64,000 nt of DNA from positions 1 to 64,000 of the forward strand of contig NZ_QNRO01000002.1 of the NCBI RefSeq assembly GCF_003315345.1, given 5' to 3'. Within the stretch, counting starts at the first letter, position 1; every line of letters begins with the position of its first letter. Made by a program: the position numbers and the translations under genes. Origin of the DNA: Marinobacter pelagius. GTDB lineage: Bacteria; Pseudomonadota; Gammaproteobacteria; Pseudomonadales; Oleiphilaceae. The notes below the pieces were generated by a model, which saw nothing but the letters and a program-made list of their open reading frames with translations, searched no databases and was not told where the DNA came from. Positions 28,530 to 37,910 of this stretch are shown piece after piece.

Positions 28530-29387
28530 ATGCTAGAAGTCACACAGAAGCTGGTGGAGCTGCTGGACCTTTCGCCCATCGGCGACGATCACTTCCAGGG
28601 CGACAGTGAGGACCTGGGCTTTCCCAACGTGTTCGGTGGCCAGGTTCTCGGCCAGGCGCTGATGGCGGCCAGCCGCACCGTTGAGGGTCGTCTGTGCCAC
28701 TCTCTCCATGCCTATTTCCTCAGGCCCGGCAACCACAGCATGCCCATCGACTATGAAGTGCAGCGGGTCCGGGATGGCGGCAGCTTCTCCGTACGCCGGG
28801 TGATCGCCCGTCAGGACGGCAAGGAAATTCTCACCGGCTCCATGTCCTTCCAGGGTGAGGAACCAGGCTTCGAGCACCAGTTCGATATGCCCGATGCGCC
28901 CGAGCCGGAAAGCCTCAAGTCCGAACAGGAGCTGGGCCGGATCCTGGCACCACAGGTGCCCGAGCGCTTCCGGGAGACCCTGACCCGGGACCGGCCCATC
29001 GAGATCCGCCCGGTGGATCCGGTCAATCCGTTGCAGCCGGAGAAGCGTCCGCCCTACCGGCAGAGCTGGTTGCGGGCCCAGGGTCCGCTGCCGGAGGACC
29101 CGGTACTGCACCGGTGCCTGCTCACCTACGCTTCCGATTTCCATTTCCTGGCCACGTCCATGCAGCCCCATGGCCTGACCTTCACCAGCAAGAACATGCA
29201 GGTGGCCAGTCTGGACCACGCCATCTGGTTCCACTGGGATTTTCGCATGGACGAATGGCTGCTCTATGACAAGGACAGCCCGAGAAGCTCCGGTGGTCGG
29301 GGCTTCAACCGGGGCAACTTCTATAACCGGGACGGCGTGCTGGTAGCATCCACCACCCAGGAAGCGCTGATCCGCAAACGTTCCTAG
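28530..29387 (+). CDS. tesB: Acyl-CoA thioesterase II
   Basis: 285-residue double-hotdog thioesterase that hydrolyses acyl-CoA to free acid and CoA. Family features include DLGFPNVFGGQVLGQALMAA near the N-terminus and, near the C-terminus, LDHAIWFHWDFRMDEWLLYD with the catalytic Asp region. AGGAG stands five bases before ATG 28530. It fits a lipid-rich metabolism with the rubredoxin pair upstream and the GMC/aldehyde genes later, but is common in all gammaproteobacteria. Confidence 0.92.
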   Translation: MLEVTQKLVELLDLSPIGDDHFQGDSEDLGFPNVFGGQVLGQALMAASRTVEGRLCHSLHAYFLRPGNHSMPIDYEVQRVRDGGSFSVRRVIARQDGKEILTGSMSFQGEEPGFEHQFDMPDAPEPESLKSEQELGRILAPQVPERFRETLTRDRPIEIRPVDPVNPLQPEKRPPYRQSWLRAQGPLPEDPVLHRCLLTYASDFHFLATSMQPHGLTFTSKNMQVASLDHAIWFHWDFRMDEWLLYDKDSPRSSGGRGFNRGNFYNRDGVLVASTTQEALIRKRS

Positions 29388-29406
29388 TGTCCCGCCCGGA
29401 CACTAG
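29384..29406. terminator. Hairpin holding both convergent stop codons
   Basis: CTAGTGTCC (29384-29392) and GGACACTAG (29398-29406) pair with a 5-nt loop. The tesB TAG (29385-29387) and the TAG of the minus-strand EAL gene (29405-29403) are the same position in each arm. No T-run follows on either strand, so any termination is of a non-classic kind. Confidence 0.5.
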
Positions 29407-31970
29407 CCCAGTTTGCGAGAGGGCTGGCGGCCATTGGCGTTGAGCCAGTCCAGGAACTCGTCCACCGGCAGCGGCGGTGTCACCAGGTAGCCCTGGATCA
29501 TGTCGCAGCCCATGTCTCTCAGCAGGTCCGCGGTCGCCTGATCCTCCACGCCTTCCGCCACCACCTGGTAGCCCAGGTTGTGGCACATATCGATGGTGGT
29601 CTGGACGATGACCCGGTCTTCGGCCTGGCTGGGCAGGTCGGTGACCAGGGAGCGGTCGATCTTGATCTCGCTGGCGGGCAGCTGCTTGATGTACGACAGC
29701 GAGGAGTAGCCGGAGCCGAAGTCATCGATGGAAACCCGGATTCCGGCGGCATTCAGGGCATTGAGGGCCTCCAGCGAGTTGGCCGGGTCCAGCATCATCG
29801 AGGTTTCGGTGACCTCGAAGGTGACTGCGCCCCGGTGGCCATCGTACTGATTCATCAGGCGCTGCACATAAAGGGAGAAATCCGCCTCCCGCAGGTTGTT
29901 GGGCGAGATGTTGGCGGACAGCTCCAGATCCCAGCCCTGCTCCAGCAACTGCGTGCGAAGGCGCAGTGACTCTTCCAGCACCCAACGGGTCAGCGGCTTG
30001 ATCAGCCCGGTCTGCTCAGCCAGAAGGACGATTTCGTCAGGGCTTGCCGTCTTCTGGCGCCCCGGCCACCGTATCAACGCCTCCATTCCCACCACCTGGC
30101 CTGTGGTCAGGGACTGCTTGGGTTGCAGGTAGAGCGCCAGCTCGTGGCCGTCCAGGGCCTTGCGCAGTTCCGAAACCATGGTCAGCCGATCCGCGCTGTA
30201 GGCATCCCGGGACGGCTTGTAGTAGGCCATGCCCCGATCCCGGGCCCGCTCGGAGCCCTCGGCGATGATGGCACGACGGATCAGGGTATTGGCGTCGCTG
30301 CCGTGGTCCGGGAAGATGGCCACGCCCATCCGCAGGTCCAGCGGAACCTGCATGCCCAGGTAATCGATAGACTGGCGCAGGCTGTCCAGACCGGTGACCA
30401 CGGCCCGGGGCGCGGCTTCGGCCAGGGTGGCATCGACGATGAAGCCGAAGGACTGCTGGTCAAGGGAAGCCAGGAAGTAATTGCGCTCATCGGTCTGCTC
30501 GACCGGGAGGGCTCCCGGTATGGTCTGGACCACCGAGTTGTAGTGCAGGGCCGCCAGTTCCAGGATCCGGTCGGTATTGCGGTGGCCAAGGGTTTTGGTG
30601 ACCGAAGGCATGTTGTTCAGGTGCACCACGGCAATGCCGTAACGTTTTTCGGGATGCCGCATGATGAGGTCATTGAGCATCATCTCGAAGCTGCTGCGGT
30701 TCGGCAGGCCGGTGAGAGGGTGGTGCAGGGCCTGATCCATCAGCCTTAGTTCCACGCTTCGGCGGGCTTCGAGGGCGCGAAGCTCCGCTTCCCGGGCCAG
30801 TACCTTGTCCTGGCGTTCCTGGTAGATCCTGCTCGCCATGGCCAAGGCGAGCAGGACGGCCTGCAGGGCCGAGCCAATCTGCATGGCATAAACGCTCAGG
30901 AAGCTGTTGGGTAGCAGCCCGTACTTGTTGGCTGCGGTCACCGCACTGCCCAGGGTCAGCGCACCCCAAGCCAGGGTGTAATAGATTGCCTGCCGGTTGC
31001 CCCGGAGCCATTGCTGCGGGCCGAGCAGTGTTAGCAGCAGGCAGCTGGGTATGGTCAGGGCGACTACCAGACGGATCGCGGTGTTGTAGTCGGTCAGGAA
31101 AGTGGCCACCGCCGCGATGGTATTAAGAATAATGGCGAAGCTAACCACCCGGGCGGTGGCGGGGCTCTGGTTCCTCAGCTGGAGAAACGCATGGGCAAAC
31201 CAGAGTGTGAAGACCATGGCAAAGGGAATGCCCAGCACCATGGACCGGTTCTGTATCTCCGGATTGGCCGGCCACAACAGCTGGTAGGCGATGCCATTCA
31301 GGCTGCCGATGATCACCAGATAACCCAGGGTGGAGAGCACGTACAGAAGGTAAATCTTTTCCCGCAGCGCGATGAAGATGAACAGGTTGAAGCAGATGAC
31401 GGTAATCAGGATGCCGTAATAGACGGCATGGATCAGATCCTCGAAAAACGCGCTCTCGAAGAAATCCTTGTCGTGCCACAGGTGCACCGGCACCTGCACC
31501 GCTCCACTGGTGCGCACTTCCAGCAGGATCTGCTGGTTGGCTTCAGGCGCATGATCGAAGCGGAACAGGAAGTTGCGATAGAGTACCGGGCGTTCGAGGA
31601 AGGGCAGCCGGTCGCCGGCCGTGGCCTCGCTTACGATCTCACCGTTTTCCACCAGGAAGAAACGGATGTGGTCCAGATGGGCGTAACCGATTTCCAGCAG
31701 ATTGATATCGCCCCGCTCGGGAACCGGGAAGCGCAGCCACACGGTTTTTCGGATATAACCGAAGTTCGGGCTCGGGTCTTCCAGTGACTGCCAGCCGTCC
31801 ATCTCCAGAGCCTGCGACGGGGTTGCCGGTGAGTCCGGGTCGGTCAGCAGGAAGTCCATGTCCGGACGCACGCTGTTGCCAGCAGCAAAGGATGGGACTG
31901 CCAGGACCGACAATACTATCAGGGTGAAGAGAAGCTGGAACGGGCGGGTCGGGGTCACAGGTTGTCGCAT
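29403..31970 (-). CDS. 7TM-sensor, degenerate GGDEF, EAL c-di-GMP phosphodiesterase
   Basis: 855 residues. A signal-like first helix is followed by a 7TMR-DISMED2-type periplasmic domain (about 35-175), seven membrane helices (to about 390) and a short coiled coil. The GGDEF-like domain has LDQQSFGF in place of the active motif. The EAL domain is complete: MEALIRW, ANISPNN, FEVTETSMM, SIDDFGSGYSSL, EIKIDRSLV, VAEGVEDQ, MIQGYL. It is therefore predicted to be an active c-di-GMP phosphodiesterase with a regulatory GGDEF. It has the same architecture as 15189-17795 but differs at the signature (EAL here, EGL there). Confidence 0.88.
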   Translation of the reverse strand: MRQPVTPTRPFQLLFTLIVLSVLAVPSFAAGNSVRPDMDFLLTDPDSPATPSQALEMDGWQSLEDPSPNFGYIRKTVWLRFPVPERGDINLLEIGYAHLDHIRFFLVENGEIVSEATAGDRLPFLERPVLYRNFLFRFDHAPEANQQILLEVRTSGAVQVPVHLWHDKDFFESAFFEDLIHAVYYGILITVICFNLFIFIALREKIYLLYVLSTLGYLVIIGSLNGIAYQLLWPANPEIQNRSMVLGIPFAMVFTLWFAHAFLQLRNQSPATARVVSFAIILNTIAAVATFLTDYNTAIRLVVALTIPSCLLLTLLGPQQWLRGNRQAIYYTLAWGALTLGSAVTAANKYGLLPNSFLSVYAMQIGSALQAVLLALAMASRIYQERQDKVLAREAELRALEARRSVELRLMDQALHHPLTGLPNRSSFEMMLNDLIMRHPEKRYGIAVVHLNNMPSVTKTLGHRNTDRILELAALHYNSVVQTIPGALPVEQTDERNYFLASLDQQSFGFIVDATLAEAAPRAVVTGLDSLRQSIDYLGMQVPLDLRMGVAIFPDHGSDANTLIRRAIIAEGSERARDRGMAYYKPSRDAYSADRLTMVSELRKALDGHELALYLQPKQSLTTGQVVGMEALIRWPGRQKTASPDEIVLLAEQTGLIKPLTRWVLEESLRLRTQLLEQGWDLELSANISPNNLREADFSLYVQRLMNQYDGHRGAVTFEVTETSMMLDPANSLEALNALNAAGIRVSIDDFGSGYSSLSYIKQLPASEIKIDRSLVTDLPSQAEDRVIVQTTIDMCHNLGYQVVAEGVEDQATADLLRDMGCDMIQGYLVTPPLPVDEFLDWLNANGRQPSRKLG

Positions 31971-32055
31971 TTCTTATCATTGTCTCCCGAGTATGGCCCG
32001 TCGTTACCAGTGGCTCAAGCGCCGGATCGACCTTCCATGCGTTTGTTGCAACCGC

Positions 32056-32502
32056 TCAGAGCTTCTTGATCCAGTCCCGGACCCAGGGCAGCGCCTTGCC
32101 TTCCGGTTCCATGGTTTCCATGGCATCGATACGCAGGGTGTCTCCCACTTTCCGGGCGGCGGTCTCATACAGGGCTTCTTCCATCAGCTCGCCGGCTCCG
32201 CAAAAGGTGTCACCGTAGGAACTGTCGCCCAGCACGATGATGCCGAACGGGCGCCCGGGTTGCTGCGGCAGTTGCTCTCTCAACTCGACATAGAAGTGCA
32301 GCAGGTTCTCCGGGATCTCGCCCTGGCCCGTGGTGGAAGTGCAGACCAGCAAGGGCTCGTCGTTGGACGTGATATCCGGGAGCTTCGGATTCTCCAGCAC
32401 CGTGACCTGGTGGCCGTCGGCCTCGAGTTCCTTCCGGATCTCCCGTGCGGTCATCAGGGCGCCGCCGTAAACGCTCCCGACCAGAATTCGGATTGCTGTC
32501 AT
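32056..32502 (-). CDS. Flavodoxin, MioC family
   Basis: 148-residue FMN protein. The phosphate-binding loop reads GSVYGGALMTAREI, and CTSTTGQGEIPENL and GDSSYGDTFCGAG form the isoalloxazine-binding loops. MioC-type flavodoxins carry electrons, for example to biotin synthase, but the partner here is unknown. It lies 78 bp downstream of the diguanylate cyclase gene on the same strand. Confidence 0.85.
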   Translation of the reverse strand: MTAIRILVGSVYGGALMTAREIRKELEADGHQVTVLENPKLPDITSNDEPLLVCTSTTGQGEIPENLLHFYVELREQLPQQPGRPFGIIVLGDSSYGDTFCGAGELMEEALYETAARKVGDTLRIDAMETMEPEGKALPWVRDWIKKL

Positions 32503-32580
32503 TGTCAGTCCTGTGAAAGTTGCCTTATTCGGACCCTGTGCCCGAGTCGCGCCTGATCATAGCGATCGAGGTGCCCGCTC

Positions 32581-33684
32581 TCAAGCCGGCGAACCCATGG
32601 GGTGGTCCTCACCGCGGCTGCGAACCCGTGGCGCGATCCGGTTGCGCCCTGCGTCCTTGGCGTTATAGAGGTTGAGATCGGCCTGTTTGAGCAGTTCATC
32701 GATGGAGGCCGCCTTGGCGATGGAGCAGACCCCGGCACTGATGGTGACCGGCAGGCAGTGGCTCTTGAACCGGAAGTGTGCTTGGGCGACCTCCGCCCGC
32801 AACCGCTCGGCCAGGGTGAGGGCCTGGAGCAGCGACGTGTCCGGAAGCAGCAGCAGGAATTCCTCGCCGCCCCAGCGGGCGGCCAAGTCGGTCTGGCGGA
32901 CGACGTCCCGCAGCAGGGCCGAAAACTGGCGCAGGACGGCGTCGCCGGCGTCATGGCCGTATTCGTCATTGATGCTTTTGAACAGGTCCAGGTCAATGAG
33001 CACGATGGAGAAATGGTGCCCGGCCCGCTGGTACCGTGAAAACTCGCTGGCCAGCCGGTGTTGTATGTCCCGACGGTTGGACAGGCCGGTCAGTTCGTCG
33101 GTCCTGGCGGCGTGCTCGTGAGTCACCACCAGTTCCAGCAGTTCATTGCGGGCCCGGAGTCGTCCGGCCTCCAGTACGAAACAGAAGATGGATTCGAAAG
33201 TGAGGGTGGCAAAAAAGCGGATCTTGAAGTCACTGGAATACTCCGCAGTGACAAACGGCAAGTCGGGGAACTGGAACACCACCGCGGCCACCAGGTAACA
33301 GATGAGCAGAACCACCGTGCCGGCTTTCAGGCTGGTCAGGAAAAACAGCAGCGGCGGAAAGACATAGAACCACAGTGGACCGGTATTGCTCTCGCCGCCG
33401 GAGGCGATCAGGTACGCGAACAGCAGGCCCACCACCACAATCAGGCCGCCTTTCTGGCGCACCCCGTTACCGCTCAGGGCAAAGTACACCATGTTCAGTC
33501 CCACCAGGACGGAACAGGACCAGAGCACCCAGCTATGCAGCGTGTGCCCGGAGTACCATGCCTTGAGCCCGATACCCAGCAGGAAAAGGATGGCCGCGAA
33601 CGACAGCCACGTCAGCAACCTCGATACCTGCGCATCCTCGCGCGCACCGGCGGCCTGGTGGCTGATGGACTGGGACTGATTCAT
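32581..33684 (-). CDS. Membrane-bound GGDEF diguanylate cyclase
   Basis: 367 residues. About six membrane helices occupy residues 25-185 and a GGDEF domain residues 190-360. The active site is intact (RWGGEEFLLLLPD), and an inhibitory I-site RQTD lies five residues before it, so c-di-GMP product inhibition is expected. The opposite activity is encoded by the EAL gene upstream at 29403. The membrane domain has no family I can name. Confidence 0.9.
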   Translation of the reverse strand: MNQSQSISHQAAGAREDAQVSRLLTWLSFAAILFLLGIGLKAWYSGHTLHSWVLWSCSVLVGLNMVYFALSGNGVRQKGGLIVVVGLLFAYLIASGGESNTGPLWFYVFPPLLFFLTSLKAGTVVLLICYLVAAVVFQFPDLPFVTAEYSSDFKIRFFATLTFESIFCFVLEAGRLRARNELLELVVTHEHAARTDELTGLSNRRDIQHRLASEFSRYQRAGHHFSIVLIDLDLFKSINDEYGHDAGDAVLRQFSALLRDVVRQTDLAARWGGEEFLLLLPDTSLLQALTLAERLRAEVAQAHFRFKSHCLPVTISAGVCSIAKAASIDELLKQADLNLYNAKDAGRNRIAPRVRSRGEDHPMGSPA

Positions 33685-33889
33685 AGGAGATTCAGGGTTT
33701 TATTGTATTTTTTGGCGTCATATCTGGTCATTATGCGCCAATTGGTGGCGCGTTCGCGGTTCTGGATCACAGTTGCGGATGCTGCGTATCCATATGACCG
33801 TCAGGTTTCAATTTAGTGACAAAAAAATTATAGTTGCCGCGCGGCCCAACGGCCTGTTTACATTCCGACCAAATGAGACCTGATCTGTT

Positions 33890-35452
33890 ATGGCCCGTTC
33901 AACCGGATTCCTGGATACCGTCCTCACCAGCCCTTCCACGGAAAGATACAGGGTCGGAATCAGCCTGCTGTTCCTTCTCGGCATCTGGCTGACTGTTGGT
34001 TCTTTCAGCGATGGAATGCCCGGCAGCATGCTGTTGATGGCTGCGGCCGTTATCGGTGGTTACATGGCGATCAACATCGGTGCCAACGATGTCGCCAACA
34101 ACGTGGGCCCGGCGGTGGGCTCCGGAGCCCTGTCCCTGGGGGCGGCGGTCCTGATAGCGGCAGTCTTCGAGGCTGGCGGGGCGCTGGTTGCCGGGGGTAA
34201 TGTGGTGTCCACCATCAAGGGCGGCATCATCGACCCGTCCACGCTGGACGATGGCCGTGCCTTTATCTGGCTGATGACCGCGGCACTGCTGGCGGGCGCC
34301 CTCTGGCTGAACCTGGCTACCTGGATGGGCGCGCCGGTCTCCACCACCCATTCCATCGTTGGTGGCGTCCTGGGGGCCGGTATTGCTGCTGGTGGCTGGG
34401 GCATTGCCGACTGGGCGGTCATGGGCAAGATTGCCGCCAGTTGGGTCATCTCGCCGGTGCTCGGCGGGGCGCTTGCGGCCCTTTTCCTGTTCGCCATCAA
34501 GAAAACCGTTCTCTACCGCCAGGACGTGGTGCCGGCGGCCCGCACTTTCGTGCCCTGGCTGGTGGCTATCATGGCGTGGGCCTTCGGCACCTACCTGATG
34601 ATCAAGGGCGTCAAGAAAGTGATCAAGGTCGACTTTCTCGAGGCTTCCCTGGTGGGCCTGGTCGCGGCTGCAGTGGTCTTTATGGCGGTGCGCACCCTCG
34701 TGGGCCGCAAGGCGTCCACCATGGAGAACAGCTCCGCCGGGGTAAACACCCTCTTTACCTGGCCGCTGATCTTCGCCGCTGCCCTGCTCAGTTTCGCCCA
34801 CGGTGCCAACGACGTGGCCAACGCCATCGGTCCGCTGGCGGCCATCAATGATGCCCTGGCAGGCGGCGCCGTCGTTACCTCTGCGGCCATTCCGTTGTGG
34901 GTGATGATGGTCGGGGCCCTGGGTATTGCCGTCGGCCTGATGCTGTTCGGACCGCGCCTGATCAAGACCGTGGGCAGCGAGATCACCGAGCTGGACAAGA
35001 CCCGGGCCTTCTGTATTGCCCTGTCCGCGGCGCTGACCGTGATCCTGGCGTCCCAGCTGGGGCTGCCAGTCTCCTCCACCCACATTGCCATCGGCGGTGT
35101 CTTCGGTGTCGGTTTCCTGCGGGAATACCTGAAGCGCAACTACGCAACCCAGTTGCACAAGATCATCGAGCACCACGACCCGGACGAGCAGGAGCGCCTG
35201 AAGCCCTTCCTGGACGATTTCCGCAATGCTTCGGTGGAAGAGATGGAGAGCCTGCTCAAGCAGGCGAAGAAACAGAAGCAGCAGGTGCCGCTGTCCAAGT
35301 CCGAGCGCAAGCGCCTGAAGAAGATCTACAAGGAAGAGATGGTCAAGCGATCACACCTGGTCAAGATTGCCGCCGCGTGGATCATTACCGTGCCGGCCTC
35401 TGCCATCATGGCCGCGATCCTGTTCTTCACTCTTCGGGGCTTGTTGATCTGA
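33890..35452 (+). CDS. pitA: Inorganic phosphate transporter, Pit family
   Basis: 520-residue inner-membrane low-affinity phosphate (metal-phosphate/proton) symporter. The two inverted Pit signature repeats are NIGANDVANNVGPAVGSGAL and AHGANDVANAIGPLAAI, with about 10-12 helices and a charged cytoplasmic loop near residues 420-480. Upstream lies an AT-rich stretch (33690-33840) that can hold the promoter. A Pho-box-like GTCAT pair there has the wrong spacing. It is followed by a small unknown gene. Confidence 0.9.
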   Translation: MARSTGFLDTVLTSPSTERYRVGISLLFLLGIWLTVGSFSDGMPGSMLLMAAAVIGGYMAINIGANDVANNVGPAVGSGALSLGAAVLIAAVFEAGGALVAGGNVVSTIKGGIIDPSTLDDGRAFIWLMTAALLAGALWLNLATWMGAPVSTTHSIVGGVLGAGIAAGGWGIADWAVMGKIAASWVISPVLGGALAALFLFAIKKTVLYRQDVVPAARTFVPWLVAIMAWAFGTYLMIKGVKKVIKVDFLEASLVGLVAAAVVFMAVRTLVGRKASTMENSSAGVNTLFTWPLIFAAALLSFAHGANDVANAIGPLAAINDALAGGAVVTSAAIPLWVMMVGALGIAVGLMLFGPRLIKTVGSEITELDKTRAFCIALSAALTVILASQLGLPVSSTHIAIGGVFGVGFLREYLKRNYATQLHKIIEHHDPDEQERLKPFLDDFRNASVEEMESLLKQAKKQKQQVPLSKSERKRLKKIYKEEMVKRSHLVKIAAAWIITVPASAIMAAILFFTLRGLLI

Positions 35453-35497
35453 CCGGGCTGGTTGTATAAAGCCAGTTTGGTCATACTATCTGAAAAA

Positions 35498-35514
35498 GGG
35501 GGTGTCTCACCCCC
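35498..35514 (+). promoter_or_regulatory. Hairpin between pitA and the small downstream gene
   Basis: GGGGGTG (35498-35504) and CACCCCC (35508-35514) pair with a 3-nt TCT loop, preceded by a run of five A. Read on the minus strand the A-run becomes a T-run after the stem. On the plus strand there is no T-run, and GGGGAG, the RBS of the next gene, lies 15 bases on. Confidence 0.4.
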
Positions 35515-35540
35515 GAGCCTATCTGTCCGGGGAGTGAAGT

Positions 35541-35807
35541 ATGAGTTCATCCGTTGAAAGCCGTCAGGCGAAGATGATTGACGAGCTGAGGACCTTCATC
35601 AAGAAGGTGCTGAGCGATCCGACCATTGCCGTGAAGTCCATGGAAATCGCCCGCAAACACCGCGGCCAGCCGAACGCCAACGAGCTGATTGCCGAGGAAA
35701 TCAGTGCCAGCACCAATATCCGGATTCCGGAGAATTGGAGCGAGGCGGACCGGATGTTTCTGGATATCATCCACGATGTGCTGGATGACGAAGAGGCGCT
35801 TTACTGA
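35541..35807 (+). CDS. Small conserved-looking protein of unknown function
   Basis: 88 residues with a good RBS (GGGGAG) and normal codon use. I do not recognise it. It is rich in Lys, Glu and Asp, with no membrane segment and predicted helices at both ends (residues 8-28 and 68-86). The middle part, HRGQPNANELIAEEISAST, is the most distinctive stretch. It follows pitA by 88 bp on the same strand, with repeat A beginning 82 bp after its stop. Confidence 0.6.
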   Translation: MSSSVESRQAKMIDELRTFIKKVLSDPTIAVKSMEIARKHRGQPNANELIAEEISASTNIRIPENWSEADRMFLDIIHDVLDDEEALY

Positions 35808-35888
35808 TCAAGATGTTGTGAGTCCCCCCGGTAAGGTCTGGCCAGGGCCGAATGCTTATGATTGGTCTGACTGAACCTCGGAGCGGGG

Positions 35889-35987
35889 AAGGGGGAAGGA
35901 TCTCCCGAAACCGTGCGGAGCCATGGATGGCGGAGCCGAGCGTACAGGGACGTATTCACAGCGTGTTTTGGGAGATCCTTCCCCCTT
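35889..35987 (+). repeat. Covarying palindromic repeat, copy A (forward)
   Basis: Arms at 35889-35906 and 35970-35987 pair perfectly over 18 bp. The loop holds the family core GTGCGGAGCCATGGATGGCG at 35913-35932, then AGGGACGTATTCACAGCGTG. It lies between convergent genes, 82 bp after the 88-residue gene and 56 bp after the panP stop. See copies at 38275, 46887 and 49368. Confidence 0.9.
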
Positions 35988-36043
35988 TCACGCGGACTTA
36001 GGTTAACCCGCCTTGCTTTGAGGCCTGTCTGGCACCCCCAGAA

Positions 36044-37720
36044 TCAGGCCTGCCGTGCGCTGGGCTCGTGCTGCTTGAGGACCGCGTCGGCCATCTGGTG
36101 CAGGATGGTCATCTCGTCAGAGATCCCTTCTTCTTTCGACAGCTCACGCTGTTCCTTCAGAATATCCGCCAGGATTTCCCTGGTAGTCAGCGGGTTGGCC
36201 AGCACCACACGGAAAACGATGCAGGGGAAGTGGTAGTAACGGGCCGGCTCCAGCCGGGTCCGGGAGACGAACGCCTTTCCCCGCTCCCGCTGGGTTTTCT
36301 GGATAAACTTGGTGATCCGGTTCAGACAGGTGTTCAGTTTTTCCGCCTGTAGCTCATCGGCGACCGCCAGCGCTTGCTGCACGTCCTCCGGGCAGTAGCG
36401 GTAGGTGAGGATGTTCAGTTCCGGCTTGGTGACCAGCTCGAAATCCGCCTCCGCATTGATCATGTCCGCAAAGGTGTGGGCCTTCTCGATACCCTGGTCG
36501 ATCAGGATCTCGTAGCCCTCGCGGCCGAGGATCTTCAGGCCGGAATGGATCAGCATGGACATGCCGGGCCGGGAGCCTTCCAGGGTGGTGCTGCCAAGGT
36601 CCCGGGAGCCCTTGCGGATGATGTACTGGGCATGATGCTCTACCGCGGTTGGCAAGGTAGGGTCCTTGAACACCACCAGGCCGGCGCCCATGGGCACGTA
36701 TAGCTGTTTGTGGGCATCGAAGGTGACGGAGTCCGCCTTCTCGATGCCACGCATCAGGGTCTTGTAGGTGCGGGAGAACAGGGTTGGCCCGCCCCAGGCG
36801 GCATCCACGTGGAAGTGGGCGCCGAACTCCCGGGCGATATCGGCCACTGCGTCCAGCGGGTCCACGTTGCCGGTTTCGGTGGTACCGGCCACGCCGCAAA
36901 TGGCCATGACCTTGATCTTCTGCTTCTGCAGCTCCAGGCACTTGTCCCGCAGGGCATCCGGCTGGATACGATTCTCGTCATCGGTATCCACCGGCACCAG
37001 GGCATCACGGCCCAGGCCGAGTACGTCGGCGGCCTTGCGCAGGGAGTAGTGGCCGCGGCGGGACACCAAAATGGCAGCACCTTCATACCCGTAGTATTTC
37101 AAGGCCCGGAACAGACCTTCCTGGTGCAGGCCACGGAAGCTGCCCTCCGCCGGGAAGGCGCGGTTGCGGGCGACCCACAGGGCGGTCAGGTTGGCAATGG
37201 TGCCGCCAGAGCACATGACGCCCAGGGTGTGGCGGGGGTCGTGCATCCACTTGCGGTAGAAGGAACCATCCTCCTGGTACACCAGCCGATGAATCATGCC
37301 CAGCACCTGGCGCTCCATGGGCGTAAAGGCCTTGGAGGTTTCGGTCTTCACCAGGTTCTGGTTCAGGGCGATCATGATCTTGGACAGCGGCAGCATGAAG
37401 TACGGCAGTGCCGAGGTCATGTGCCCGATGAACGCCGGGGATGCAGTATGTACGGAGTTGGCCACGAGCTTGTCCAGCAGGAACTGGGCCTGCTCGGACA
37501 CGAACACGGGTTTCTCCGGGATGTTGTACTCGGCAAAGTCTTTCTCGACTTCCGAGAGGTCCCGCTCGACCGCAACGATATGCTCCTGCAGGAAGCCTGC
37601 AAGATTGCGGGAGATGTCCTGGTCGATACGGCTGAGAGTGGATTCCGGTGCCTCGGGCACGGTGAATACACGGTACATCGCCTCGACCGAGGCCTGGGCG
37701 GATTTTTTCTTTCCGGTCAT
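36044..37720 (-). CDS. panP: PLP-dependent aspartate 1-decarboxylase, PanP-like
   Basis: 558-residue group II PLP decarboxylase. The PLP lysine lies in VTFDAHKQLYVPMGAGLV and the ring-stacking/Asp region in HFHVDAAWGG. From family knowledge, PanP makes beta-alanine from aspartate and replaces PanD in some marine gammaproteobacteria, supplying pantothenate. Glutamate decarboxylase is the alternative reading. coaD and coaBC in the same window belong to the same CoA route but are unlinked in transcription. ATG 37720 is chosen over GTG 37729, though its SD is weak. Confidence 0.82.
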   Translation of the reverse strand: MTGKKKSAQASVEAMYRVFTVPEAPESTLSRIDQDISRNLAGFLQEHIVAVERDLSEVEKDFAEYNIPEKPVFVSEQAQFLLDKLVANSVHTASPAFIGHMTSALPYFMLPLSKIMIALNQNLVKTETSKAFTPMERQVLGMIHRLVYQEDGSFYRKWMHDPRHTLGVMCSGGTIANLTALWVARNRAFPAEGSFRGLHQEGLFRALKYYGYEGAAILVSRRGHYSLRKAADVLGLGRDALVPVDTDDENRIQPDALRDKCLELQKQKIKVMAICGVAGTTETGNVDPLDAVADIAREFGAHFHVDAAWGGPTLFSRTYKTLMRGIEKADSVTFDAHKQLYVPMGAGLVVFKDPTLPTAVEHHAQYIIRKGSRDLGSTTLEGSRPGMSMLIHSGLKILGREGYEILIDQGIEKAHTFADMINAEADFELVTKPELNILTYRYCPEDVQQALAVADELQAEKLNTCLNRITKFIQKTQRERGKAFVSRTRLEPARYYHFPCIVFRVVLANPLTTREILADILKEQRELSKEEGISDEMTILHQMADAVLKQHEPSARQA

Positions 37721-37910
37721 AGGCACCACACAGAATCAGTGGTCGTCCGCGGGGCTGGTTCCGGATGCCCCCCGGATTCGGCCGGATCCATGTCCGGCAT
37801 TGGCAAACTGTAAACCTGCATCTGGCAGGTGCGCTGACGTCCCTGAGGGGCGGTAGTATACGGCCTGGCAGGCGGCTGCGCCACACGCCACTGCTCCGGG
37901 GCCCCCGGGG

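Noticed and set aside
33717..33731. GTCAT pair upstream of pitA resembling a Pho box
   Set aside because: The repeats are 10 bases apart instead of 11 and flanking bases do not match, unlike the two good boxes at 24696 and 41407.
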